From NCBI GenBank assembly GCA_903927685.1, contig CAIYOB010000666.1:1-45084 (forward strand): a stretch of 45,084 bases of DNA, read 5' to 3'. Origin of the DNA: an uncultured Planctomycetaceae bacterium. GTDB lineage: Bacteria > Planctomycetota > Planctomycetia > Pirellulales > Pirellulaceae. This document shows, piece by piece, positions 15,440 through 24,274 of this stretch (its first letter is position 1; each line of letters begins with the position of its first letter). A program made the position numbers and the translations under genes. Below the pieces are notes generated by a model that made no database searches, had not been told where the DNA came from, and saw nothing but the letters and a program-made list of their open reading frames with translations.

Positions 15440-17994
15440 TGTGAATACCGCTCGATGAGTTTGGCCAATTCCGGGTTGCCGGCCGGGACGCGGATTTCCG
15501 CGCCGGCGCCGGCCGCGAGGAACTCGGGCAGGCGGCTGGCCCAGCGGTTGACGAACTGGGCCATCAGCCCAAATTCCTCGACGCCGACCTCGCTCTCGAC
15601 CGCCTCGATCCGTTCATCGCTGGGGCCGGGGTTCATGACGTAGTCGTTCAGCATGATGCCGACATACTTGCGCCGCGCACGCCGCTTGGCCGACTCGTCC
15701 CGCAGCTTCAGGTTTACGACTTTCAGCAGTTGATCGTTGATCTGGTCGAAGTTCTGGCCGGCGCACAACGCGTCGCGGACAAACCGCGTGAACTGTCCAA
15801 AATCCTCGGTGCCCAGCCAGGGCCCTCCGAGCGGGCTTTTCTTGGTGTTCTCTTCCCATTTCTGTACCGTCGAGACGGTGGCCCATTCGTGCCAGAACTC
15901 CTGCAACTTGCGTGTGAAACGCTTTTCCAACGCCTCGGGCCGGCCGACGGCCGATCGGGCGGGAATGTCGGCAAAGTCCGACAGCAGGAACTGGTCCCCG
16001 TCGTCGAAGCCCAGCGTCTTCTGCAGGGTCTGCACACGTTCGTACACCGCCTGGGGGTTGGAACGGAGCCAGTCGATGACCCGTTCGGCGCACATCTTCC
16101 GCTGTTCACGGTCCACGTTCGAGTCGGCGTTGACGTACCAACTCTGGGCCAATTGCATCAGGCGACCGCGGACTTCCTTGATGCTGGTTTCCAACTGCTC
16201 CTGTTTTTTGTGAGCGGTGGTGATCTCCCGCCAGCCCTCGCTGATCAGCGACAAACCGCCATCGTTGTCGATGATGGCCCGTTCCCATTTCGTGTCCGGA
16301 TTGGCGACGTACTTCTGCACCGCCGCGGACTTGAGGAACGCTTCCCCGGCCCTGACCCACTTCTCCGCCCCCTCTTCCTCCTGCGCTTTCCGATTGGCAT
16401 CCCAGGTGCCGGGATAGCGGAGCGGATAGACATTCATGAAGGGCTGGTTGTCGCCGCCAAAGTCCGACATCACCTCGCCCAAGGCGTCGGCCAACTGGTT
16501 CAGCCGCGTGTTGTACAGCATCGGGTTGGCGAACTCGTCGCGATTGCGGAACTCTTCGTCGATCCCGGTAATTCCCAGGAACAAGGCCGGCAGTTTGTCG
16601 CGGACCTTCTTCGGCCAGACTTCATCGCCGTACCGCGCCCGGCCCCACTTGTCGATGTGGTACTTCATCTGCGAGGTGACTTCCAGGTTGCCGCCGCGGG
16701 CCAGCAGCAGCAGGGTCTGGATCAGCATTTCCTCGGTGTACCGCTCGAACAGATAGGCCACCTTGCCGCGTTTGACGATCTCCATCTGCTCTTCGATCGT
16801 GTCCGCCGTCTGGCGTTTGCCCTGCTCAGCCCCCTGGCGGCCGGCCCGCATTCCGGGGATGTCCAGGATGTCGATCGACTCGATGACCTTCCGCCAGCTT
16901 TCGTTCAAGCGGTGCGGCAGGACGGGCATGACCATTTCCAGCATCGAGGCCTGGATCGTCTCCAGTTGCTCGTTGCCGCCGCCGCGGCCTTCGTCGTACT
17001 CCAACACGTGCCAGCCGTTGCGTTCCTGCAGGCGGATGTCGGACCATTTCACGAACTTGAAACACCGCGAGTTCCGCCGTTCGTGCTGCTTGGCCCGCTG
17101 GCTGTCGAGCAGGAACCGCACCCCGGCCCAGTGGGTCAGGATCGCCGGGTCGTGATCGTCGCTGGAAATGCTGGTCAGGAAGTTGTTGATCCGCATGAAC
17201 AAACTGGTCAGCGACGGCCAGTTGTTCCAGAACATATTCGCGGCCAGGGCGATGTAACCGTCCTCGGTCAGCGGATAGCGGTTCAGCAGCCCGTTCAGCA
17301 CGGACTCTTTGGACTGGAAGCCGCGGCGGTCGACGATCCGCATGTAGGCGTAGGCGTCGATCAAGTCCAGCCGCCAGCGGCGATCGACCTCGGTCGACGA
17401 GTACCGCGTGGCGACCTCGTCGAACATGTCCTCCAACTGCTCCTGCGTCCAGTTCTTGTCGGGCGTGACGCATTCGACTTGAAAGCCGCGCGCCAGCACG
17501 CGCAGCCATTGAGCCCGCGTCAGCGCGCGGACCATCACCGGATACTCCGGCGACATGTTCGCCGCGATGCGATCCTTGGTGGTGAACCGGGTGACCAGGG
17601 CCGTGGCTTCGTTCGAGCCGCTCTGCGGGTTCAAGTCGGTATCGAACGACAGGTACTGAAAATAGGCGGGCGGCCCGTGCTGCTCGTCGCGGCCCAGCGG
17701 GCTATAGTCGTCGCTGCTGGCCTGCAACACGCGGCCCACAAACAGGCTCTTGCCGACCTGCGACGGCCCGTAGACGGCGGCGGAAACCGGCACCTTGGCG
17801 GAACTGTACAAATTGGCCGCCATCCGGCGCAATCGCGTCAATTCGAATTCGTCGCTGGGTGAAACGGCCAACAGTTCCTGCTGGATCCGCCGCTGGTTGA
17901 ATTCGTTGACCCAGTTCGCCATGTCGGTGGCCAGGTTCTCGGTTTCCTCCGCCAGGCGGATGATACGGCGATCACGATCGTCTGGAAAACCCAC
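15436..17994 (-). CDS. srfC: SrfC-like large P-loop GTPase
   Basis: This 852-residue protein starts at a GTG with AGGGAG about 10 bases upstream. The P-loop is AVYGPSQVGKSLFV (G76 to S83), and a Walker-B/G3-like DILDIPGM has D378 and G381. An unusually long stretch separates G1 and G3. The rest is mostly helical with charged coiled-coil-like segments (about 600-650). This matches the SrfC family, predicted dynamin-like or septin-like GTPases that accompany SrfB. No transmembrane segment is seen. Its gene follows the membrane-protein gene after a gap holding a 145 bp mobile element, and its stop overlaps the Uma2 start. A role in nucleotide-dependent membrane or complex remodelling together with SrfB is inference. 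Confidence 0.8.
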   Translation of the reverse strand: MGFPDDRDRRIIRLAEETENLATDMANWVNEFNQRRIQQELLAVSPSDEFELTRLRRMAANLYSSAKVPVSAAVYGPSQVGKSLFVGRVLQASSDDYSPLGRDEQHGPPAYFQYLSFDTDLNPQSGSNEATALVTRFTTKDRIAANMSPEYPVMVRALTRAQWLRVLARGFQVECVTPDKNWTQEQLEDMFDEVATRYSSTEVDRRWRLDLIDAYAYMRIVDRRGFQSKESVLNGLLNRYPLTEDGYIALAANMFWNNWPSLTSLFMRINNFLTSISSDDHDPAILTHWAGVRFLLDSQRAKQHERRNSRCFKFVKWSDIRLQERNGWHVLEYDEGRGGGNEQLETIQASMLEMVMPVLPHRLNESWRKVIESIDILDIPGMRAGRQGAEQGKRQTADTIEEQMEIVKRGKVAYLFERYTEEMLIQTLLLLARGGNLEVTSQMKYHIDKWGRARYGDEVWPKKVRDKLPALFLGITGIDEEFRNRDEFANPMLYNTRLNQLADALGEVMSDFGGDNQPFMNVYPLRYPGTWDANRKAQEEEGAEKWVRAGEAFLKSAAVQKYVANPDTKWERAIIDNDGGLSLISEGWREITTAHKKQEQLETSIKEVRGRLMQLAQSWYVNADSNVDREQRKMCAERVIDWLRSNPQAVYERVQTLQKTLGFDDGDQFLLSDFADIPARSAVGRPEALEKRFTRKLQEFWHEWATVSTVQKWEENTKKSPLGGPWLGTEDFGQFTRFVRDALCAGQNFDQINDQLLKVVNLKLRDESAKRRARRKYVGIMLNDYVMNPGPSDERIEAVESEVGVEEFGLMAQFVNRWASRLPEFLAAGAGAEIRVPAGNPELAKLIERYSQ

Positions 17995-18198
17995 GTTTCG
18001 TCAGGCTCCCTAAAAGAGGTGGAGAAAGTTGCCTACGCGTCAGTGTTTCCGACTGCCGGGCACCATTCTAAGCTATGTCGTCTCAGCCGAGTACAGGCCC
18101 ACAGCGAAAAACCCGCACGAAGCGCCTGAACGGAAACGGCGGAGGCTCGCTCACCCGCACGCTCCGCGCAACCTGTCCGGCCCCACCCGCGCTGTCCC
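17995..18198. other. Gap between the SrfC-like gene and the mobile element
   Basis: This is about 200 bp upstream of the SrfC-like GTG. No gene is seen. It could hold an internal promoter for the downstream half of the cluster, but no convincing -35/-10 pair was found. Confidence 0.35.
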
Positions 18199-18343
18199 GA
18201 ATGACGCGAGGTGAAGGACTGAAGACTGCGTGGGTGGCTGTGGTCGAGTGCAGCGAGCCCACAGGCCGCGGGGATTCCGGGGGCTCGCTGCGCTCAACCC
18301 CGGCCACCCCACCCTGGCTGCTGCTCTTAATCTCGAACCATTC
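18199..18343 (-). mobile_element. Palindromic MITE-like element, copy 3, inside the srf-like operon
   Basis: A 145 bp element in reverse orientation relative to the other two copies. The ends are GAATGACGCGAGGTGAAG and CTTAATCTCGAACCATTC. The flanking direct repeats CGCGCTGTCCC (18188-18198) and CGCGCTGCCCA (18344-18354) match 9 of 11, consistent with an older target duplication. It lies 17 bp after the stop of the 1107-residue membrane-protein gene on the transcribed strand, so it would fold as a large hairpin in the mRNA between the two halves of the operon. Confidence 0.8.
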
Positions 18344-18360
18344 CGCGCTGCCCAGGTCTG

Positions 18361-21300
18361 CTATTCCTCGCGCCGCTTGTTGTAGTCCTTCAAGGCATCG
18401 AGAAAGCCCGATTTCTTCTCTTCGTCGTCGCTGTCCGAGACCTGACTCTTGACCGGAATCCTGACGGGGCCGGCTTTGCTGCGCGTCGCCGATCCGACGG
18501 GCCCGCCGACGCTGCCGGCCCGCGTTGCGGAACCCGCCACAGGCTGGGCTGGAGCGCGAGTATCGGAGCCGACGGGCAGGGCCGGAGTCGCGGCGGGGGC
18601 TCGAGTATCCGAACCGCCTGGAGCCGGCTTGGCCGGCGCCGGAGTGCCGGGTGCGGGCTTGGCTGGCGCTGGGGCGGGCGAAGCCGGCGCGGGCGCCGGT
18701 TTGGCATCTGCCGGAGCCGGTGCGGGCGAACCCGGTGGCGCGGGCGCCGGCTTGGTATCTGCTGGAGCCGGTGCGGGCGAACCCGGTGGCGCTGGCGCCG
18801 GTGCGGGAGAATCAGAGGCTGGCGAGCCTGGGGCTCGCGTACCCGATCCCGGGGCGCCGACGCCCGCGGCGTCGGGATCGACTCCAGCTTCCCGCAGGGC
18901 CCGCTGCACCTCGGCCGGATCCGCGCCCGCCGGGATCCGAATCCGGACTCGCTCGCGGACTCGCGGGCCGTCCGGAGCGTCGACCGCCGGCGCGACAACG
19001 GTGGGAGCCGCGACGGTCCGCCGCGCCGCCGACGCCAGGCTGAACTGAACCTGGAACTTGCGGACTTTGTCGTCCACTCGCCGCTCGACATAAAAGTCGT
19101 ATTCGTCGTCGGACGTGCGGGGAATGCCCGTCGCCACAAACAAGGGCGTGGCGTCCGAAGTGAAGGGCGCCCAATCGCACAACACCGTCCCGGCCGCGTC
19201 GGTCAGACGATAGTCGCCGGGCTGCCGCAGGTAGACGCGCAGTTCGGTGTCAAAGTTCTGTGCGGACACATTCTGGACGGCGACTTCCAACTGCTTGAAA
19301 TCCGGCACCGCGCCGACATCGACGCCGGGCAGAATGGCTCCAATCACGCCATCGGTCCCCTGATAGCGGAGCACATCACCCGGGACGACGGGATGCTCGC
19401 GGAAGTAGGCCGCCAGTTGGTCCGGGGTCATGCCTGCGAGCGAGATGCCGTTGATCTCCGTGATCAGGTCGCCTTGATGCGCGGCCAGGGGAGCGAACGG
19501 GTCGTTGATGTCGCCGACGATCAGGCCGCCTCGTTCGGGATCGAAAACGAACGATTCGCCCAAGTAGCTTCCGGCGTTGATGTACTTGCCGCGGGCCGGG
19601 ACTGGCGGATGGACGGACCAGGCATCCGCGTCCAGTTCGGCGACGCTCGTCGCCAGCACCCCGCCCCGCACCTCGACGGTCGCGTTGGCGACCAAGCCGG
19701 TCTGGGCCAGACGCACCTGCAGATCCTGCGGGATCTCGGTCGCCTCCAACGGCCGCATCAGCAGCGTCTGCTTGTTCAGATCCACGTTCTCGATCCGCGG
19801 CTGCTTTTCCCAGCCCAGGGCACCGGGCCAGACCTTCACGATCCGGCCGTCGTCGGTGACGCCGACCAGGTTCGCCGGCTCCGGCTGGCCGACTCGCAGC
19901 GTGTAGACCGGGGGCGCAAAGTCCAGCGACTCGATCTGGCCTTCGGTGACGGTGACCTTGACCGTCTGCGATTTGGGGCCCTTGGCCGTGTTTTGCGAAA
20001 CGGTGACCTCGGTCTGGCCGGTCTTCTTGGCGGCCAGCCAGACCTCGTAGCCGGCATTCTCGCCCTCCGTTTGGAACACGCTCACCACCGACTCGTCCGC
20101 CGACTTCGCTTCGATGGGCCCGTCGCTGCCCGTCGTGACGTTCAACGGAATCAACTCGTAGACGACCGAGTTGCTGACCTCGCTGGGCGAGACGAAGAAG
20201 ACATCGTCGGGCAACGCGCGGCCCGCCACGGTGAAGGCCTGGGAGGACTCCAAGTTGGCATAGCTGACCTTGACCGTGCCGGCCCCTTCCGCCTGACCCA
20301 GCAGATACTCGTTGTCGACGCGCGCGGCTGTCGGCGGATCGACCGCCAGTTTGACCAGCGACGACCCGACCAGCGAATGCGCCTGCCCCGTGGCGTCAAT
20401 GCCGCGCACGTTCACCCGGCTGCTCTGGCCCACGGCGAATTGGGCCGGTTCCAGGCTGACCACGAGCGATTTGAAATCCGCCACCACCACTTCCACAGCG
20501 ACCGCCGCCTCGGCCTGCGAGCCATCCTCCTTGACCCCCGGGAAGACCGCGACAACCTTGGTCGTACCGGCGCTATCGCCCTGGATCAGCCCCTTCTGGC
20601 TGTCCGGCAGCAGCAGCATCCGCTTATCCGACGACTCGACCCAGTCGACCGCGTTGGTCAGATCGGCCGTGTTGCCGCCGGCATAATGGCCGATGGCCTT
20701 GAGCTGCGACGTCGAACCGATCGCGACGCGGACGTTCGTCCCCGGCTCGATGGTCAGCGAGTCCGGCGGTTCCGGCGGCCCGACCTCGACCGTGGCGCGG
20801 ATCTCGCGGCTGCCCAGCAGGAACGAGACCACGGCCTTGCCGACGCTCTTGGCCTGGGCCGCGCCGCCCGGATCGAACTCCACGACACTGGGATTGTCGG
20901 ACCGTGGGACCGCACTGGCCGTGACATCGTTCTGAAAGAAGAACCAGCGCTGATCCTGGACCTGGTATTCAATTCGGCTGCCCAAGGGCACCTTCGCTTC
21001 GGCGGGCGTCACCGTCAGCGTCGGGCGGTTGAAGTACAGGAAACAGCCGATCAGCAGCAACATCGCGATGGCAAACCACGGCGACGTCAGGATATCCAGC
21101 GGCCCGGTCCGCTTCCGCTTGCGGGCTTTGCCGCCTACCGGCGGCCGGACGCCCAGAAAGTCGCCTTCCGGGGTTCGCCACAGCCGAGCCCGCAACGGCT
21201 CCAAGTCCGCCCGCTGATAGCCGACGCACCAGCGCAGCCGCCATTCCTCTTTGCCGGCGCGGCACTTGAAGAAGTACGAGTCGTAATCGCTGCTTTCCAA

Positions 21301-21684
21301 GTCGTTGGTCTGTTCGGCAAAGTGCTTGCGCACGGTCCGCAGCACCATTTCCTCGGTCGACGATTCCGGGCGAATCTTCTTGATCTTGGCCCGCAGGGTG
21401 TCCAAGTCCGGGGCAAACAGCTTCTGGAGCTCGCCCTTGGTGGCGGGCTGGCAATCGACATCCTCCAAACGCCCCCGATCGACGTCGGTCATGTAGAAAC
21501 CGACGACGTTTTCGTTCCGCCATTCGGGCTCGGCGATGTACTCGCCCAACCACTTGCGGAGAATGCCAAAATTCATGCCTTGCCGGTCCAACAGCGGCAG
21601 GCCGGGCTCCAAGGCGGTATGCCGGTAATCCCGGGCATCCTCGGAGAGATCGATATAAAAGAGGGGTTCGGCCATCCCGTTCAC
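18361..21684 (-). CDS. Single-pass membrane protein with Ig-like repeats, PDZ-like segment and Pro/Ala tail
   Basis: This 1107-residue protein has a cytoplasmic N-terminal domain of about 190 residues. A basic KARKRKRTGP stop and one membrane helix at about 199-218 (SPWFAIAMLLLIGCFLYF) follow. Then come roughly 500 residues of BIG2/Ig-like beta repeats (LTVTPAEAKVPLGS, DSLTIEPGTNVRVAIGS, SLVVSLEPAQFAVGQSS). A PDZ-like module sits near residues 700-770 (GDLITEINGISLAGMTPDQL), then another beta domain and a low-complexity Pro/Ala tail (about 880-1090). The orientation should be N-in with the repeats outside the inner membrane. The start is GTG 21684 or ATG 21675. It lies 139 bp after the PP2C-like gene. 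It may be the membrane receptor or anchor of the SrfB/SrfC machinery, which is inference. Confidence 0.8.
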   Translation of the reverse strand: MNGMAEPLFYIDLSEDARDYRHTALEPGLPLLDRQGMNFGILRKWLGEYIAEPEWRNENVVGFYMTDVDRGRLEDVDCQPATKGELQKLFAPDLDTLRAKIKKIRPESSTEEMVLRTVRKHFAEQTNDLESSDYDSYFFKCRAGKEEWRLRWCVGYQRADLEPLRARLWRTPEGDFLGVRPPVGGKARKRKRTGPLDILTSPWFAIAMLLLIGCFLYFNRPTLTVTPAEAKVPLGSRIEYQVQDQRWFFFQNDVTASAVPRSDNPSVVEFDPGGAAQAKSVGKAVVSFLLGSREIRATVEVGPPEPPDSLTIEPGTNVRVAIGSTSQLKAIGHYAGGNTADLTNAVDWVESSDKRMLLLPDSQKGLIQGDSAGTTKVVAVFPGVKEDGSQAEAAVAVEVVVADFKSLVVSLEPAQFAVGQSSRVNVRGIDATGQAHSLVGSSLVKLAVDPPTAARVDNEYLLGQAEGAGTVKVSYANLESSQAFTVAGRALPDDVFFVSPSEVSNSVVYELIPLNVTTGSDGPIEAKSADESVVSVFQTEGENAGYEVWLAAKKTGQTEVTVSQNTAKGPKSQTVKVTVTEGQIESLDFAPPVYTLRVGQPEPANLVGVTDDGRIVKVWPGALGWEKQPRIENVDLNKQTLLMRPLEATEIPQDLQVRLAQTGLVANATVEVRGGVLATSVAELDADAWSVHPPVPARGKYINAGSYLGESFVFDPERGGLIVGDINDPFAPLAAHQGDLITEINGISLAGMTPDQLAAYFREHPVVPGDVLRYQGTDGVIGAILPGVDVGAVPDFKQLEVAVQNVSAQNFDTELRVYLRQPGDYRLTDAAGTVLCDWAPFTSDATPLFVATGIPRTSDDEYDFYVERRVDDKVRKFQVQFSLASAARRTVAAPTVVAPAVDAPDGPRVRERVRIRIPAGADPAEVQRALREAGVDPDAAGVGAPGSGTRAPGSPASDSPAPAPAPPGSPAPAPADTKPAPAPPGSPAPAPADAKPAPAPASPAPAPAKPAPGTPAPAKPAPGGSDTRAPAATPALPVGSDTRAPAQPVAGSATRAGSVGGPVGSATRSKAGPVRIPVKSQVSDSDDEEKKSGFLDALKDYNKRREE
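18694..18795. repeat. 51 bp tandem repeat in the Pro/Ala tail
   Basis: Two near-identical 51 bp units (18694-18744 and 18745-18795) encode a 17-residue unit of the form PPGSPAPAPADTKPAPA, within a longer stretch of related shorter repeats. Such in-frame repeats can change copy number by slippage and so alter the length of the extracytoplasmic tail. Confidence 0.75.
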
Positions 21685-21823
21685 CGACCTTTCATCAAGC
21701 CGTGATCCGTAAGTAAACGTGCGGAGGCAATTTAGGCTGCCACCGAGCTTGTCTTCCGCAGGACAGTGGTCCTGTCGATTTCACACCAACCAATCCAATA
21801 ACGCGGAGCGGCCGGGCATGTAC

Positions 21824-22741
21824 TCACTTCTTGCCCGACTCCTTCAGCCACTTGCTTTCTGCCAATTCTCGCAAGCCCTTGCGCAGTGAGCCTTTAAGCC
21901 ACTTTCCCGCCTCGCGCAGCTTGTCTTCCGCGGCGTCCAGCAGGTTGTCCTCCTGCTGCCTGGCAACGGGCTGGATGCGTGGCAATTCGCCGGCGACGCG
22001 CAACAGCAACGCGGTCGAATCATCATACCGGATCTGGTTCTGCTGCCGCAGTCCGATCAGCCACTGCTGCCACTGCTCCAGCGGAGCGTTCCAGTAAGCG
22101 TCCCAATCGATCGTCGCCCCCGCCTCCAGTTGACGCATCGTCCAACTGGCCACCGCGTCGGTCGCCAGCACGATCAGATCGCCCGGATTGCACAGTGTTT
22201 CCATGGCCTCGAATGCCGCCCGTTCGCCGCGTTTGGCGACACTGCGGATCACCTGCGGATTGTCCTCGAACCGCGCACTGTCCTGGATGGGAAAAGTCTG
22301 CAGCAGACCGCCGTTGCGGATCTGGAACAAGCAGCAGTCGCCGATGGAATAGGCCCGCAGCCGGTAAGGCTTGGGCATGCCACCGGCGGCATCCAGTTGG
22401 GCCAGTTCGATCCACAGCAACGTGGTTCCAGCCCCGTCCAGCAGCTTGGGTTTCTGGTGCCAGGCCAGCGCGCTCTCGTCGATGGCTTGGGACCATGCGT
22501 CACGGGTGCGTTTCAGCCACGCCTCGAGCGCACTGGGGTCGTGGATGTCCGGCGACTCGGCCACCACGGACTTGGCCAGGATCGCCGCCCAGCGTCCGGC
22601 AAAGATGGTCGACGAGACGCCGTCGCAGACCGCGGCCAAACCGCGCACCGCATCCACGTCAAAGGCGTCTTCGTACGCCTGGGCGTTCTGCACGTCTTTG
22701 GGCAGCCAGAAGGCGCGATGTTCGAACAACATGGGGCTCAA
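21824..22741 (-). CDS. PP2C-like serine/threonine phosphatase of a TerY-P-type pair
   Basis: This 305-residue protein has the PP2C core: AAVCDGVSST (D40, G41), DGAGTTLLWI (102-111), SIGDCCLFQIR (132-142), LVLATDAVASW-like (metal Asp D195) and YDDSTALLL (D240, D241). The usual first NxDA motif is changed to YEDAF. The C-terminal 50 residues are a charged amphipathic tail (KLREAGKWLKGSLRKGL) that might bind membrane. It starts at a TTG overlapping the VWA stop (TTGA) or at an ATG three codons later. Coupling of VWA and PP2C genes is the signature of the TerY-P triad, normally VWA, PP2C and a Ser/Thr kinase. No kinase is seen here. It probably dephosphorylates a partner in the cluster, which is inference. 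Confidence 0.8.
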   Translation of the reverse strand: MSPMLFEHRAFWLPKDVQNAQAYEDAFDVDAVRGLAAVCDGVSSTIFAGRWAAILAKSVVAESPDIHDPSALEAWLKRTRDAWSQAIDESALAWHQKPKLLDGAGTTLLWIELAQLDAAGGMPKPYRLRAYSIGDCCLFQIRNGGLLQTFPIQDSARFEDNPQVIRSVAKRGERAAFEAMETLCNPGDLIVLATDAVASWTMRQLEAGATIDWDAYWNAPLEQWQQWLIGLRQQNQIRYDDSTALLLRVAGELPRIQPVARQQEDNLLDAAEDKLREAGKWLKGSLRKGLRELAESKWLKESGKK

Positions 22742-23595
22742 CGCAGCTGAACGGCTGCCCGGGTTCCCATATCCAGGAATTTGACCAAGACCACCAAGTC
22801 GGCATTGAACGCCATCCCGCGCGCCCCCGGCGACAGCGGAATCCCCTCGGTCAACGCGTTGCGATAGAACGGTTCCGGCAGCACGCTGGACATATTGAAC
22901 AGCACGCGCGCCAGATCGTCCGGCAGTCCGGCGGGCGTGGACGGAAACGCAATCTGCTGGGCCTGGCTCATCGACACATGACAGTTGAAGACCAGCACGT
23001 TTCCGTCCGACGTGGCCAGCCCCTTGATCGCCTCGGCATACGGCACGGGATCGCCGTCCTGCGATTCACCGTCCGAAATGTGAATCACGATGGGGGGAAA
23101 ACTGTCCGGATGCTGCTGGATCCACTGGCTGAGGATCTGGTACGCGTGGTACAGCACATGGCACATGGGCGTGCTGCCCTCCGCCACCGGGTCAATCCAG
23201 ACGGGGCTCTCCGAAGGAAACTCCATCCACTCGCCCGTTTCTTCATCCTGGATCCGCTGGACCACGCTATCGATCCGAGCCGGGTAATTGCCGATCTCCG
23301 TGATCGAGACCAGTTCCCGTCCGGCGAGCGGCCCGACGAGCGCCGGGCCGATGATCGGATTGGCCTGCTGGTCGGTTCGATACCCGATCACTCCGACATC
23401 CATATAGTCCCGAACGCCCTCGTTCCCGGACGCTCGAATGGACATGTTGTACAGCCACGCGTTGACCGCCTTGGCCAACTCGTCGCACTTGCGGTGCGCG
23501 GTCCCACCCAGCGGTTCGACCATCGAATACGACTGGTCCAAGAGAAACAGGATACAAGCCTTGTGGTCGCGGCTGATCTCTCGTTGGTACGGCAA
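22738..23595 (-). CDS. VWA-domain protein, TerY-like, first gene of the srf-like cluster
   Basis: This 285-residue cytoplasmic protein is built almost wholly of one von Willebrand A domain. The MIDAS metal site is complete: LLDQSYSM (D20, S22, S24), T142 in GSTPM and D175 in HISDGES. There is no signal peptide or membrane segment. The start is a TTG preceded by AGGAAAGGG. Its stop overlaps the PP2C-like start, so the two are translationally coupled. TerY-type VWA proteins work with a PP2C phosphatase and a Ser/Thr kinase in the tellurium-resistance/stress-related TerY-P modules described by comparative genomics. VWA domains usually bind a protein partner through the metal. The partner here could be the N-terminal domain of the membrane protein, which is inference. 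Confidence 0.85.
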   Translation of the reverse strand: MPYQREISRDHKACILFLLDQSYSMVEPLGGTAHRKCDELAKAVNAWLYNMSIRASGNEGVRDYMDVGVIGYRTDQQANPIIGPALVGPLAGRELVSITEIGNYPARIDSVVQRIQDEETGEWMEFPSESPVWIDPVAEGSTPMCHVLYHAYQILSQWIQQHPDSFPPIVIHISDGESQDGDPVPYAEAIKGLATSDGNVLVFNCHVSMSQAQQIAFPSTPAGLPDDLARVLFNMSSVLPEPFYRNALTEGIPLSPGARGMAFNADLVVLVKFLDMGTRAAVQLR

Positions 23596-24098
23596 GTCGA
23601 ACCCTTTCCTGAATCCGGTTGGCCTGGTGGCGGCCGACTTCCGTCCGGCGGACCCGCCGGACCGCGGCCCGGACGGTAATTATCGATCCAACCCAGTCGC
23701 TCGGCAAGACGGGTATCGAGGATGACACGGGTACCGTCCCACCCGGATCACTGTGCCCGCATATTTGGCCCGCCGCGCCCCCGGCACTTTGCTGTGCCGC
23801 GGCGCACCCGTCGACTGTGCCGTCGCCCCAGGTGCCGGTCTCGCCCCCGAGCGGTCGTGCGTCGCTGCTCCGAGGGCACTGACCGCGGAGCGGTCCCAGA
23901 GGGTACCGGTGGTCAATCGCAGTGCCGACCACCGGTACGCAGGGAGGACTAGTCCGTGCCTCCCAGAGGGATGCCAGAGGCCGCGCGCACGCTGGCTGCC
24001 GTTCCTCGGGCACGCCTCCGGCGTGCGGAAACCGTGCTGGGCCGCCATGTCCCGGTGGTGTCCGGTGTACGGCGACAACCGGGATGCGGTGGACTCGC
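23596..24098. repeat. Non-coding, hairpin-rich junction upstream of the srf-like cluster
   Basis: No gene is recognised in these 500 bp. Several perfect inverted repeats occur: TCCGGCGG/CCGCCGGA around 23644-23661, GTACCGGTGGTC (23903-23914) with GACCACCGGTAC (23927-23938), and GGGAGG/CCTCCC around 23941-23970. The pattern suggests accumulated small repeats. Because it directly precedes the TTG of the VWA gene, it must also hold the operon promoter, which I could not pick out. Confidence 0.45.
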
Positions 24099-24274
24099 CG
24101 TTCGACGGCTACAGCCTGGCCCTGCCGATCTACAAGCGGCGGCTGTTCAGCGGGCAGATGCGGGTGCTGGTCACCTCGCGCAGTTCGTCGGGACGGCGGT
24201 CGGCTTGGGAATTGGGGCTGGCCGAGGACGACGTGATCCGGGAGATCAAGCGGTACGCGACGATTTTCATCTGA
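24099..24274 (+). pseudogene. Short C-terminal fragment of an unidentified protein
   Basis: About 58 codons with protein-like composition (DGYSLALPIYKRRLFSGQM, then RVLVTS and a charged end) run to a TGA. No plausible start or upstream continuation exists in frame. I do not recognise the family. It abuts the transposase remnant on the other strand, so it may be a severed gene end. The call is weak and it could be chance. Confidence 0.2.

Noticed and set aside
15730..17862. 710-codon plus-strand frame opposite the SrfC-like gene
   Set aside because: No motif, start signal or plausible composition. The opposite strand carries the P-loop GTPase.
18694..18795. Possible CRISPR-like array from regular 51 bp repeats
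   Set aside because: The repeats are contiguous with no spacers and encode an in-frame Pro/Ala tail, so they are a coding minisatellite.
19393..21705. 770-codon plus-strand frame opposite the Ig/PDZ membrane protein
   Set aside because: Antisense shadow. The minus-strand protein has a membrane helix and repeat domains with consistent order.
10991..23595. Type VI secretion or R-body/contractile injection system
   Set aside because: No sheath, tube, baseplate, ClpV or VgrG-like protein is present. The SrfB/SrfC resemblance is specific to that family and not to secretion components.
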